This document shows positions 53,596 to 62,277 of a DNA stretch of 64,000 nucleotides, piece after piece. Made by a program: the position numbers and the translations under genes. The notes below the pieces were generated by a model. That model ran no database searches. It was not told where the DNA came from and was given only the letters and a program-made list of their open reading frames with translations. Within the stretch, counting starts at the first letter, position 1. The number at the start of each line of letters is the position of its first letter. Origin of the DNA: Acidimicrobiales bacterium. GTDB lineage: Bacteria > Actinomycetota > Acidimicrobiia > Acidimicrobiales > SZUA-35. Where the stretch lies: contig JAHDDW010000001.1 in NCBI GenBank assembly GCA_020629155.1, positions 346,454 to 410,453 on the forward strand, read 5' to 3'.

Positions 53596-55728
53596 ATGAA
53601 ATTTCTGCGGATACTACAAAAAATCGCCTTTAAGGCTCTGGCGATCTTCATAGCCCTATCAATTCTGGTGCTGTTTTCGTTATCAGCTGTCTTTAACTTA
53701 CGGCCTTCTCTCTTCCTTGGGTCTTCAGAAGCTGGCCCTTACACTGAACTTGGGATAGAAGAAGACCTTCCTGGCTCTGTTCCCACTCCTGGCCTCTCTG
53801 CAAGTTTTGAACAACCGACTATCGCTTTAACCTTTGACGATGGAATCGATCCTGTTTACACACCTCAGGTACTTGATGTTCTAAATAGTTTCGGTATCAA
53901 AGCGACATTCTTTGTTATCGGCGAGAACCTCCCTGCCAACAAACAGATCCTGCAAGATATGGTTTCCAGCGGCCATGAAGTGGGACTCCATAGTTACTCT
54001 CATGACCGTATGGGTGATCTATCTAACGATCACAATTTGAGACAGTACGAGCTAACCCAGAAATACATTTTCGCAATCACAGGGACCTCGCCATATATTG
54101 CACGCCCGCCGTATAGTTCCACAGCAAGAAATCTTTCTGAGAGAGAACACCGAGCAGCTTCTTTTATGCAAGATTCCAACTACGTTATGGTTTTTAGCGA
54201 CCTCAGCCCACCAGACTATAATCCTGCATATAGCAGCGAAGATATCGCTGCCGCTTCCATTCCGGAAGACAACCAAAGCGCTATTCTCACGCTTCATGAT
54301 GGAGGAGGCAATTCCAGGGAACGAACGGTTGAGGCGCTTACGCTTCTCATACCCCGTCTCCAAGATGCGGGATATCAATTTCAAACCGTTTCTGACTATG
54401 CTGGACTCGCTGAACCTGTGCCTGTTTCTGACAAAGAACGTTTTCTAGCACAAACTGTTCTTTGGGTCACGTTTCCTTACCGAATGTTTGAAACGTTTTT
54501 TTATCCTGTCCTGCTTTTCACCTCTGCTGTGTTAGCTGTTCGATTCGTGTTCAGCATGTTCTTTGCTTTAAGCTACTGGTGGAAAGAGCGTAGAAAATCT
54601 GCTCCTAAGAACTTTTATCCGTCAGTGACTGTTATCGTCCCCGCCTACAATGAAGAAGTCGGTATAGTAGACGCACTACTTTCAATTAAAAACACTGCGT
54701 ATCAAGGCCCTCTAGAAATTCTTGTTGTCGATGATGGTTCCACAGATGACACTCGTTCTAGGGCACTCACTGTCTCTGGTGTACGAGTTATAACGAAGGA
54801 GAATGGCGGCAAAGCCACAGCGCTAAATGTCGGTATTGCTGAAGCTAATTATGACATTTGTGTTCTTATCGATGGCGATACTGTCTTTGATGCAAATACC
54901 ATCCCGCGTCTTGTCGAGCCTTTTCATGACCCACGAGTCGGAGCCGTGTCAGGTAATCCTAAAGTAGGCAATGGCGACGTGAACATCTTGACTAGAGTTC
55001 AGCACTTAGAATACCTTGTGGGCTGCAGCCTAGATAGACGAATGCAGACAGAGCTTAATATTGTTTCTTGCATACCAGGTGCCGCTGGAGCGTATCGCCG
55101 TTCGATCTTACAAAACGTTGGCGGTTTAGACAGCTCAACACTTGCCGAAGATACTGACCTGACAGTTCGTGTTGGTTCTCAAGGCTGGAAAATCGGCTAT
55201 GCTACCAAAGCTTTTGCGTTCACCGAAGTTCCAGCTACCGTGCGTTCACTATGGAAACAACGAGTGCGTTGGTCTTATGGTGTTACACAAACTATCTGGA
55301 AGAATAAACGCAAAAGCTCTGAAACTGTTAATAATGTGTACAGACTTTCGGTAGTTAGCTACTTGTTTATCCTCAACCTCATAATCGCTTTAATCGCTCC
55401 CCTTGCAGATGTTTTAACGTTGACGTATCTTCTCAGAGGACAGCTGCCGCAAGTTGTCAAAGCATATATTTTGATCATAGCGATACAACTATTCGCAACG
55501 CTGCTAGCCGCAATCCTCGACGGCGAAAAACCCAAGTACCTATATCTCACTTTTTTTCAAGCCATTTTCTATCGAATCTTCAACTTCTTAATAGCGTTAG
55601 TGGCCTTGAGTTCGGCCATTTCAGGCAAACGAGAAAAGTGGAACAAACCTAAGCGTGAAGGTTTAGCAACTCAAAACATTCAAGGCTTAGATAACCCAAC
55701 ACAAGAAAGAGAAAAAGTATTTTCATGA
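53596..55728 (+). CDS. Bifunctional polysaccharide deacetylase/glycosyltransferase 2
   Basis: The 710-residue membrane protein opens with a hydrophobic helix (about 10–35). A polysaccharide deacetylase domain with TFDDG (79–83), HSYSHDRM and RPPYS follows. After helices near residues 290–330 comes a processive GT2 domain with VIVPAYNEE near residue 345, VVDDGSTDD, DGDTVF, EDTDL and QRVRW, then C-terminal helices. This arrangement joins chain synthesis and deacetylation, as expected for a surface β-linked aminosugar polysaccharide. Which sugar is linked is inferred only. It overlaps the next gene by 4 bases. Confidence 0.92.
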   Translation: MKFLRILQKIAFKALAIFIALSILVLFSLSAVFNLRPSLFLGSSEAGPYTELGIEEDLPGSVPTPGLSASFEQPTIALTFDDGIDPVYTPQVLDVLNSFGIKATFFVIGENLPANKQILQDMVSSGHEVGLHSYSHDRMGDLSNDHNLRQYELTQKYIFAITGTSPYIARPPYSSTARNLSEREHRAASFMQDSNYVMVFSDLSPPDYNPAYSSEDIAAASIPEDNQSAILTLHDGGGNSRERTVEALTLLIPRLQDAGYQFQTVSDYAGLAEPVPVSDKERFLAQTVLWVTFPYRMFETFFYPVLLFTSAVLAVRFVFSMFFALSYWWKERRKSAPKNFYPSVTVIVPAYNEEVGIVDALLSIKNTAYQGPLEILVVDDGSTDDTRSRALTVSGVRVITKENGGKATALNVGIAEANYDICVLIDGDTVFDANTIPRLVEPFHDPRVGAVSGNPKVGNGDVNILTRVQHLEYLVGCSLDRRMQTELNIVSCIPGAAGAYRRSILQNVGGLDSSTLAEDTDLTVRVGSQGWKIGYATKAFAFTEVPATVRSLWKQRVRWSYGVTQTIWKNKRKSSETVNNVYRLSVVSYLFILNLIIALIAPLADVLTLTYLLRGQLPQVVKAYILIIAIQLFATLLAAILDGEKPKYLYLTFFQAIFYRIFNFLIALVALSSAISGKREKWNKPKREGLATQNIQGLDNPTQEREKVFS

Positions 55729-56198
55729 GCAATGACCACCAAGTTTTTGTAGACGATACAGGTAAAAGAAAAATTGCTTTTAATGCGATAACGTGGACAG
55801 CTGGTCTTGCTATCGCAGCCTTTACCGTGTTGCTGCTTATTTCTCTCACCTCTAACCCCACTACAAACGATGGCCAAGAGATTGATTATCGAGCAACCGT
55901 ACCGTCTTCTACTACAACCAAAGCCGTCTTACCTCATCTGGAAAGGGAAGACTCAACGACTTCAAGACCTTCATCGACGCGAGAAACTACGAATCAAACA
56001 ATAACCGCTGCTACTACTGCGACAACCAGGATAAGTAAAACGCCAGCAACAAATAACAACGTGACACCGTCGACCACGACCAGTAGACCTGCCTCCGATG
56101 TAACTAATGCAACTCCTGAAATAGTTACTGGTCCTCAAGATACAGCCAAGGGCAGAAACAGTAAAGTGCCTCCTGGCTTAGATAAAAAACCTAAGTAA
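55725..56198 (+). CDS. Single-pass membrane protein with Ser/Thr-rich stalk
   Basis: The 157-residue protein has one hydrophobic helix (about 24–44) and a long Thr/Ser/Pro-rich tail outside, ending in KVPPGLDKKPK. No enzymatic domain is visible. The start overlaps the stop of the deacetylase/glycosyltransferase gene (ATGA), so it is probably an accessory part of the same polysaccharide machinery. Its stalk might span the wall or be O-glycosylated; that is inference. Confidence 0.7.
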   Translation: MSNDHQVFVDDTGKRKIAFNAITWTAGLAIAAFTVLLLISLTSNPTTNDGQEIDYRATVPSSTTTKAVLPHLEREDSTTSRPSSTRETTNQTITAATTATTRISKTPATNNNVTPSTTTSRPASDVTNATPEIVTGPQDTAKGRNSKVPPGLDKKPK

Positions 56199-56273
56199 AT
56201 CAAGAAGGCACAATCCACCACCACGTTGCGGTTTTGCCCTATTCTATCGGCTGCGGGCAGGTGGAAAAGAAAC

Positions 56274-57275
56274 GTGGCTACTGAAACTACACATGCAATC
56301 TCGGTGATTATCCCTACGCTTGATGAAGCAAATCATCTTGGCACATTACTAGAAGATATTGCTGAACAAAGCGTGCAAGCAGACGAGGTAATCATCATCG
56401 ACGGCGGGTCTAAAGATGCTACTCGCATCATCGCCAAATCGAATCCAAAACTTAAAACACGAATTTTTCTTAACCGCCAGAAACGAGTCCCTTATGCTTT
56501 GAACATAGGTTTAGCTGCTGCGCGAGGCCAACTGATTATCCGCATCGACGCTCATGCACGTGTCAACCCTAAATATATTGAAACCATCGCTAAGAATTTC
56601 GCTGACAAACCAAACCTGGGCGGTGTCGGCGGGATTAAACAAGCACATGGCAAAACGAAAACTGGCCAGATTATAGCCAAGGTTTTGTCGTCGCGAGTTG
56701 CTGTCGGCGGCTCGGCCTACCACTATGCGATGGAGAGCCAATACGTCGACCATATCCCATTCGGTGCGTACCCTAAATTTGTTTTAGAGCAACTGAGCGG
56801 CTGGGATGAAACCTTTCTCACCAATCAGGACTATGAGTTAGACTATCGCATCAGACAAAGCGGCAAAAAAATCCTCCTTGACCCAGAAGCGGTAATCACC
56901 TGGAACAGCCGCGAAAGTGTCGGCAAACTGTTCCATCAATATCACCGCTATGGACAGGGCAAGGCTGCTGTTGTGCGGAAGCATCCTCAAAGTGCTAAAC
57001 CCCGCCATTTGTTGCCAACTATTTTAGTTCTCGGCCTAGTCACAGCTTTGACTTTTAGCGCTTTTGTCTCGCCGTGGTTTGCTTTAGCCCCATTACCTTA
57101 CCTAAGTTTGATTTGGGCGCTCACCAGCAAAATTCCGTTACTTGGCTTGCGTCAGAGACTAACAGCCGCCAGCGCAATTGCGGCAATGCACACAGGCTAC
57201 GGCAGCGGCTTCATCCGCTACAGCCTCGCCAGCATATTCTTTCGCCAACCAAAAATATCTCCCAGCCGCATGTAA
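56274..57275 (+). CDS. ExoA-like glycosyltransferase, family 2 (GT1 of this locus)
   Basis: The 333-residue protein has a GT-A domain (ISVIIPTLDEA near residue 10, IIIDGGSKDATR, then IRIDAHARVNPKY with the D-x-H metal motif) and a C-terminal pair of hydrophobic helices, as in ExoA/WcaA-type enzymes of exopolysaccharide assembly. The sugar is unknown. The GTG at 56274 is preferred because GGTGG stands 8 bases upstream. Two pieces of its 3′ part (56959–57036 and 57227–57285) recur at 61827–61962, so the end of the gene was duplicated. Confidence 0.85.
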   Translation: MATETTHAISVIIPTLDEANHLGTLLEDIAEQSVQADEVIIIDGGSKDATRIIAKSNPKLKTRIFLNRQKRVPYALNIGLAAARGQLIIRIDAHARVNPKYIETIAKNFADKPNLGGVGGIKQAHGKTKTGQIIAKVLSSRVAVGGSAYHYAMESQYVDHIPFGAYPKFVLEQLSGWDETFLTNQDYELDYRIRQSGKKILLDPEAVITWNSRESVGKLFHQYHRYGQGKAAVVRKHPQSAKPRHLLPTILVLGLVTALTFSAFVSPWFALAPLPYLSLIWALTSKIPLLGLRQRLTAASAIAAMHTGYGSGFIRYSLASIFFRQPKISPSRM

Positions 57276-57324
57276 CACTAAAAACTGAAGACACTTCAGG
57301 TGCCTAAACAACTAGACTACAGAA

Positions 57325-58338
57325 ATGGCATCTCTAAACTCACCCATCGAGCCAGTAAGAGTTTACGTCGATATAAACATTCTCTATAAGATGTGCATTC
57401 TGCATGCACGCGTCGGAGTTAGTGACGAAAGAATCCCAGAAGGTTTCGAGAACTTTTACGAATTTTCTACATCTAACAGGGAAGGGCAACCTTTCCAGTT
57501 TGTCGTTGCTGGCGCTGTTGAAACTATGGTTCGTTACAACATACGTCTTGGTGATAAATTTAGACCTTTACGAAACAATATCGAACATTTCTTTTTATTT
57601 TTAGAAGAAAGTGGCTGGGAATTGACCGCCGAACAAGTTTTTTCAAAAAGGGAGATTGAGAAAATTCAGATAAATGATCGAGAAGATGCTATCCGAATAC
57701 TAGAAGCACAAAGCTTACAAACTCCGATTCTCGTCACGTTAGATAAAAACTTACAGAAAACACGAGACAAAACAGAAACCAACTTCATTTCACCATTACC
57801 TTTAAACCCTGATCAACTTATGGCTACAAACTTCTATGCCTTTGCTTCGCTTCTCGCTCAGAACCAAGGCGATATAGATAAAACCCTCCAGTTTTTAACG
57901 ACTGGCGACTTCATCGACACTCTGACGTATGGTTCATTGCTAGCAGAACCTTATAACTTATCAGATACATTCCTAAAAGGCATTCGTAAAATTTTTGGAG
58001 AACAGGCTCACGATCCTTTACTTGGACAGACTTTTTACTTTCTTACAGTACACGATAAACCAGTCACCAAAAAAGATATCGCTCAACGATTCGGGCTTGA
58101 CCTTACTGATTGGTCAGCTAGTGACCGGATTAACTTGACGCTAGACACGCTTGAAAGACAGGGTTTTCTTTCGCCTTTTAAAAGTCATCTACAAGGTAAG
58201 GAAATACTTTTTACTCTCTCGATCCAACCACCTACAACTGATCCAGCCAGACCTTTTCGATATTTTACTACAAGCCAACCGTCCGGGAAAACCGAGGTCC
58301 AAGGCTCATCATCATCGGCTAGTAAAGCTGGTCATTGA
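57325..58338 (+). CDS. PIN-domain protein with winged-helix C-terminus (first of two paralogues)
   Basis: The 337-residue protein has a PIN nuclease fold at residues 10–160, with D16 (VRVYVDINILY), E66 (GAVETM), D121 (NDREDAIRILEAQ) and D140 (ILVTLDKNL) in the expected places for the metal-binding acidic tetrad. A linker follows, then a winged-helix-like C-terminal domain (about 215–300: IRKIFGEQAHDPLLGQ, TKKDIAQRFGLD, LDTLERQGFLSPFKSHLQGK). It is paralogous to the next gene over both regions. A ctgaag-aca-cttcag palindrome lies 26 bases upstream at 57285–57299. The nuclease substrate is unknown. Confidence 0.72.
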   Translation: MASLNSPIEPVRVYVDINILYKMCILHARVGVSDERIPEGFENFYEFSTSNREGQPFQFVVAGAVETMVRYNIRLGDKFRPLRNNIEHFFLFLEESGWELTAEQVFSKREIEKIQINDREDAIRILEAQSLQTPILVTLDKNLQKTRDKTETNFISPLPLNPDQLMATNFYAFASLLAQNQGDIDKTLQFLTTGDFIDTLTYGSLLAEPYNLSDTFLKGIRKIFGEQAHDPLLGQTFYFLTVHDKPVTKKDIAQRFGLDLTDWSASDRINLTLDTLERQGFLSPFKSHLQGKEILFTLSIQPPTTDPARPFRYFTTSQPSGKTEVQGSSSSASKAGH

Positions 58339-58445
58339 TTCCATAGAGCACTGCAAGATTCATGCATCTTATACAATAGCAAACAAGCATGTCTATAATG
58401 GCGAGAGGTGAAACTCGAAAGCTTCAGCTTTAGGAGAATATTAAG

Positions 58446-61298
58446 ATGTCAACACAAAATTATGCAGTCGGAACTTATTTTGATGCAAATGTTCTCTATC
58501 AATTGCTTCAACATTTCGCAGAAGATACAATCGACTCTCAAATTCCTAGCGTGCTTTATCCTCTTGTCACTGACAAACTAGGTGAACAAGACTTCGGTGT
58601 GGCCATCACCCAAGAACTACGAGATATGGTCGCTAGAGGAACACAAACCATCGAGAAATACCTCCCCTTACAACAACATGTTGACTCCTTTTTTGATTAT
58701 TTAGAGTCATGTGGATGGAAAATCGCCGCAACGGCTGAACCAGATCGCGTAACGATAGATGCATATACCGCCTTTACTCAAGACCGGGAAGACGCGTATC
58801 GACTATTTGAAGCTCAAGAACTTAACTGTGTTCTTGGAGTTACTTTCGATTCGGAATTCAAACGAGCTAGAGGGTACGGAAAAGTGCCTAATTTCGCAGC
58901 TCCAATATTTCTAGATCCTAATGAATTCGTCTCGTTTAACTTCAAGGCTTTCAGCGCAATGCTTCAGCAAGTAGACGACGTAGAAAGGGCACTTGCGGAT
59001 TGGACCATAGGTGATATTCTCAGCAACTTTACCTTTCCTCCTAAAGGTGTACAAACAAACGATCCGCGTTTCGCAAACCAGCCACAGGTTCTCTTTGTGA
59101 CGCCACAAGGCCAACGTGCCCTAGTCCAAACGAAACGTCCCAACGGTGAAAGAACAACTGTTCCTTCACAAACAGCGGCTGACTGTGCCAAAGAAACCCT
59201 GAAACGTCTAAGAAGATACGAAGGTAAATGGCCAGCCCTAGTTGCCGTTGCAGACGAGCTACTTAATGACCCCGATTGGAAACAAGAATTTGAGAGCGAA
59301 CTACTTAACAAGAAGCCTGAAGGAGCACCTGATGACTGGCTGCAGGTAGAGTCTCTCACTGAAGTCCAAGCCACCTTATTAGATACCGTCGAATTCCAGC
59401 GCTACATAAATGATGCTGAACAAGTTCAGCACTCTCACTCCCCTAAACCAGATCAAACAAAGCAACCTCGACCAGAAGAACCGTTCAAGATAAAATTTGA
59501 CCCTTCTTACGACGCAACTTTAAGCCTAGAAGTGCTTTCATCAGGCGCAAAAGTCTCAATTTCGCATTACGCAGGCCAAAATGCTCGACAATTTAAGCAG
59601 GTCCTCTTTCTAGATAAAACTCCACAAGGAGTAGCTGCTGCGGTTAAAAAACAAATTGAAGAAGCGAAAGCAACTATCAAAAAGAACTTTCTTACAAACA
59701 GGAACGCCGCCACGTCATTTCTTCTCTACGTGCCTAGACATGATCAGTGGGATGCAGCTTTCATCAACGAACTAGAGGGTATCCTGGCGCATTATCTAGA
59801 AATAGTTATACAGCAAAAAGATGCGAAGCGGCCGCAACGACAAGCTCACGCTGAACTGGCCAATCCGTACAATCTAGAAAAAACCATTGGGCCTGGTTTT
59901 GAACAGTGGGTAGAAGACACTTTTGGAGAAGCTGCTAAAGATCCACTGCTTGCCCAAGCAATTGCTCACTTTGCTGTTGCTGGTCTTGAGAAAGCAACCG
60001 CTGGAGAGCTCAACCGTCACTTTCAACTCGGCCAGAAACCTGGCGGTGACTGGAGCCGAACAACGCAGGTATTGGAAGTAGCCATGCAGAAGAATGGACT
60101 GGTTTCTTCCTACCAAAAACACTTAAAAAACAATTTAGGCGGAGGCAGAAATATCTTCTACACACTTGAAGACCTGAGACAGAGGATTGCCAAGCATCTA
60201 CCAGAAAGAACAACTGTTCCATCACAAACAGTGGCTGATGTTGCAGCGACAACTACTAGACCACAACGACGCACAAATCCATTGTTACAGGCTGAGCTAG
60301 GTCTCAATGCACCACCTTTGTTTGCAGAAGCGCTTAGTCTGATAGCTTTAAAGAACCTTGATGCTATCACCAACACGTGGCTTAGGGACAATCTTCCACT
60401 AGACCATGAAGGAGCTAAAGCATTACTAGATTATATGCAGGAAAATTTTCTTGTAGATGGGCCTAAAGGATACAAATACAGTGCTAACTTTACACGCGAA
60501 GATTTCCTTGCCATAGAGTCAGATTCTCTAGACTCGCTTGTGAAGAAATCTAATCCTTCTGGCACTAACCACAACAGACTATTACCTGCTGCAACTGCTG
60601 TTGTAGTTAAAAAAAGAAGTTCCGACAAGCAACAAGATATAACCCCTGAGTGGCTACAAGAAACTTTGAATGTCAGTTCTGAAGAAGCAAACCGTTGTCA
60701 CACAGAGTTGTGCAACACTGCGATACTAGTTGAAGCAGACGGGAAACACCGTGTGAATTTAACCACTTATGGACTAAAAAATCGCAAGTGGCCTGATCCT
60801 ACAGCCAAACCTAAAAGTCAGTTCGAAGAAGAACCTGCCGCTGTAGCAAATCAGACTCCTGCTGTTACGGAGAGACAACAAGAGAGAAGTACTAAAAGTA
60901 CTGGATACCAGAAAGGGCGACAAGTAACTGGCGATTACCTTGAGGCTTTAGCTGCCTTCCAAAAAGATCACCCGTCAGAAGATGTAACAAAAGTTACTGA
61001 CTTGATTAGGCGAGAACATGATCTAGCTAGACGAAGGCAAGAAATAGACCAGATGCCTGCAGGCATAAAAAAATTTGAAGCGTCAGCAAATTTTAATCGC
61101 GATCAAGAGGGTCTCGAATTGTTATCTAGAAAACTAGGCACGTCTGCGAGCTATGTCCAGCTGAAAGAGACGCAACCAAAATTTGAACAGTATGGAGGAC
61201 CTTATGCAAAACAATTTAAACCAACTGATTTTATAAGCATGGGGGTACCTGAATCTTCTCTTCAAAAAGCCGTACCAGCAGAAGCCTATTCATCGTGA
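58446..61298 (+). CDS. Large PIN-domain protein with several winged helices and C-terminal repeat
   Basis: The 950-residue protein starts with a PIN domain whose acidic tetrad D13, E57, D116 and D135 (TYFDANVLY, TQELRDMV, QDREDAYRLFEAQ, VTFDSEF) matches the smaller paralogue. A middle domain (about 345–470) is unassigned. A paralogous winged helix covers about 485–575 (GFEQWVEDTFGEAAKDPLLAQ). Another, at about 622–680 (LFAEALSLIALKNLDAITNT to YMQENFLVDGPKGY), resembles the γ winged helix of FtsK. A third lies at about 728–785. The C-terminus is helical and ends in a DFISMGVPESSLQKA motif shared with the next gene. AGGAG precedes the ATG. No membrane helix is seen. Function unknown. Confidence 0.72.
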   Translation: MSTQNYAVGTYFDANVLYQLLQHFAEDTIDSQIPSVLYPLVTDKLGEQDFGVAITQELRDMVARGTQTIEKYLPLQQHVDSFFDYLESCGWKIAATAEPDRVTIDAYTAFTQDREDAYRLFEAQELNCVLGVTFDSEFKRARGYGKVPNFAAPIFLDPNEFVSFNFKAFSAMLQQVDDVERALADWTIGDILSNFTFPPKGVQTNDPRFANQPQVLFVTPQGQRALVQTKRPNGERTTVPSQTAADCAKETLKRLRRYEGKWPALVAVADELLNDPDWKQEFESELLNKKPEGAPDDWLQVESLTEVQATLLDTVEFQRYINDAEQVQHSHSPKPDQTKQPRPEEPFKIKFDPSYDATLSLEVLSSGAKVSISHYAGQNARQFKQVLFLDKTPQGVAAAVKKQIEEAKATIKKNFLTNRNAATSFLLYVPRHDQWDAAFINELEGILAHYLEIVIQQKDAKRPQRQAHAELANPYNLEKTIGPGFEQWVEDTFGEAAKDPLLAQAIAHFAVAGLEKATAGELNRHFQLGQKPGGDWSRTTQVLEVAMQKNGLVSSYQKHLKNNLGGGRNIFYTLEDLRQRIAKHLPERTTVPSQTVADVAATTTRPQRRTNPLLQAELGLNAPPLFAEALSLIALKNLDAITNTWLRDNLPLDHEGAKALLDYMQENFLVDGPKGYKYSANFTREDFLAIESDSLDSLVKKSNPSGTNHNRLLPAATAVVVKKRSSDKQQDITPEWLQETLNVSSEEANRCHTELCNTAILVEADGKHRVNLTTYGLKNRKWPDPTAKPKSQFEEEPAAVANQTPAVTERQQERSTKSTGYQKGRQVTGDYLEALAAFQKDHPSEDVTKVTDLIRREHDLARRRQEIDQMPAGIKKFEASANFNRDQEGLELLSRKLGTSASYVQLKETQPKFEQYGGPYAKQFKPTDFISMGVPESSLQKAVPAEAYSS

Positions 61299-61687
61299 AT
61301 CCCAGACAACAAGTTGATGTCTACCTAAAGCTACTGGATCATCGAGATAGCGGCGCCAGTATACCTGAAGAAATTTTTGTATTTGCTGAAGATAATTTTG
61401 TAATGAATGCACAAACCTACTTAAAATCAATTGATACCAGATATGGGTATCAGGCTTTTGCCGAGATGGGTGTCTCTGAAGAAGTCTTAGAAAGAGCGGG
61501 CGTTAAAGATCAAAGTTTGAAGTCTTTGGAGAAAGATTTTATTGCGTATGCAAAACCTTATCTAGACAGCCAAGGGCTAACGTATGCTGATTTAATCCAT
61601 GTGGGTGTGCCAGCAGACGTATTGTTTAGAGCAGGGCTACGACCAAAAACATCAGCGCTTTTTGAGGACCTTCCATCCACTGACTAG
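61295..61687 (+). CDS. Small protein with GVP-type repeats, third gene of the PIN operon
   Basis: The GTG start overlaps the stop of the large PIN gene (GTGA), so the pair is coupled. The 130 residues contain two similar segments: QAFAEMGVSEEVLERAGV (about 53–70) and YADLIHVGVPADVLFRAGL (about 97–115). The C-terminus of the large PIN protein has a third version (DFISMGVPESSLQKAV). This suggests a binding partner, possibly an antitoxin, but no catalytic residues are visible. The stop codon lies in DNA duplicated from the far end of the GT2 gene at 62392. Confidence 0.7.
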   Translation: MNPRQQVDVYLKLLDHRDSGASIPEEIFVFAEDNFVMNAQTYLKSIDTRYGYQAFAEMGVSEEVLERAGVKDQSLKSLEKDFIAYAKPYLDSQGLTYADLIHVGVPADVLFRAGLRPKTSALFEDLPSTD

Positions 61688-61962
61688 GCTTACTTGCCTC
61701 GGAGTTTTTTAACGAGGTTCGGGGCGACTAGTCTTGCAGCTAGTTTAAGGTTTCGTGGTTGGCGCATCGAACAGCTTGCACGCATGTGGTTAAGCGCACC
61801 AACAACATTGCCTGAACGTCGGATCTGCAAGGCTGCTGTTGTGCGGAAGCATCCTCAAAGTGCTAAACCCCGCCATTTTTTGCCAACTATTTTAGTTCTT
61901 GGCCGCCAGCATATTCTTTCGCCAACCAAAAATATCTCCCAGCCGCATGTAACACTAAAAAC
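61679..61962. pseudogene. Chimeric fragments of the two flanking glycosyltransferase genes
   Basis: Positions 61679–61829 are identical to 62392–62542, the 3′ end of the minus-strand GT gene with some bases beyond its stop. Positions 61827–61904 match 56959–57036 of the plus-strand GT with two mismatches. Positions 61904–61962 match 57227–57285, with 190 bases between missing. The pieces meet at a 3-base overlap (GCA). These are remnants, not a gene. They fill most of the gap 61688–62010. Confidence 0.92.
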
Positions 61963-62010
61963 AAACAAGTGTTTGTACTACTTGGAGAAATCTTTGCTAC
62001 CCTTACAGTA

Positions 62011-62277
62011 ATGACTGACTCTCTTCATACCAGCAAAACATGGTCCTCACTCAACACAGCAGAGCAAAGCGCCTATATCAAAAAGCATTATGTTGCAGAA
62101 GTTACTGACCTTCCAGACGACTTAAAAGAAGCAGCGTTACATAATGAACAAGTACTTATCAATGAGCTTCTCTTAGCAGATAAGACCTTAACGCCACAAC
62201 AACAAAAATATATCAAGGAGCGAAACGCTCAACGATTCAATCCCGACGGCACCGAAAAACAAACTTCGACAAATTGA
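62011..62277 (+). CDS. Small hydrophilic protein of the second cargo
   Basis: The 88-residue protein is Gln-, Glu- and Lys-rich, mostly helical, and has no recognised family. It begins a short way after the duplicated GT1 end. Its stop overlaps a TTG start or a −1 frame continuing to 62396, so the natural product may be longer. The longer in-frame start at 61969 only reads through junk between the GT1 remnant and the gene. Its role is unknown. Confidence 0.55.
   Translation: MTDSLHTSKTWSSLNTAEQSAYIKKHYVAEVTDLPDDLKEAALHNEQVLINELLLADKTLTPQQQKYIKERNAQRFNPDGTEKQTSTN

Noticed and set aside
61694-62011. 105-residue plus-strand open frame
   Set aside because: It reads antisense through the duplicated end of the GT2 gene and then GT1 fragments. 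It is a by-product of the duplication.
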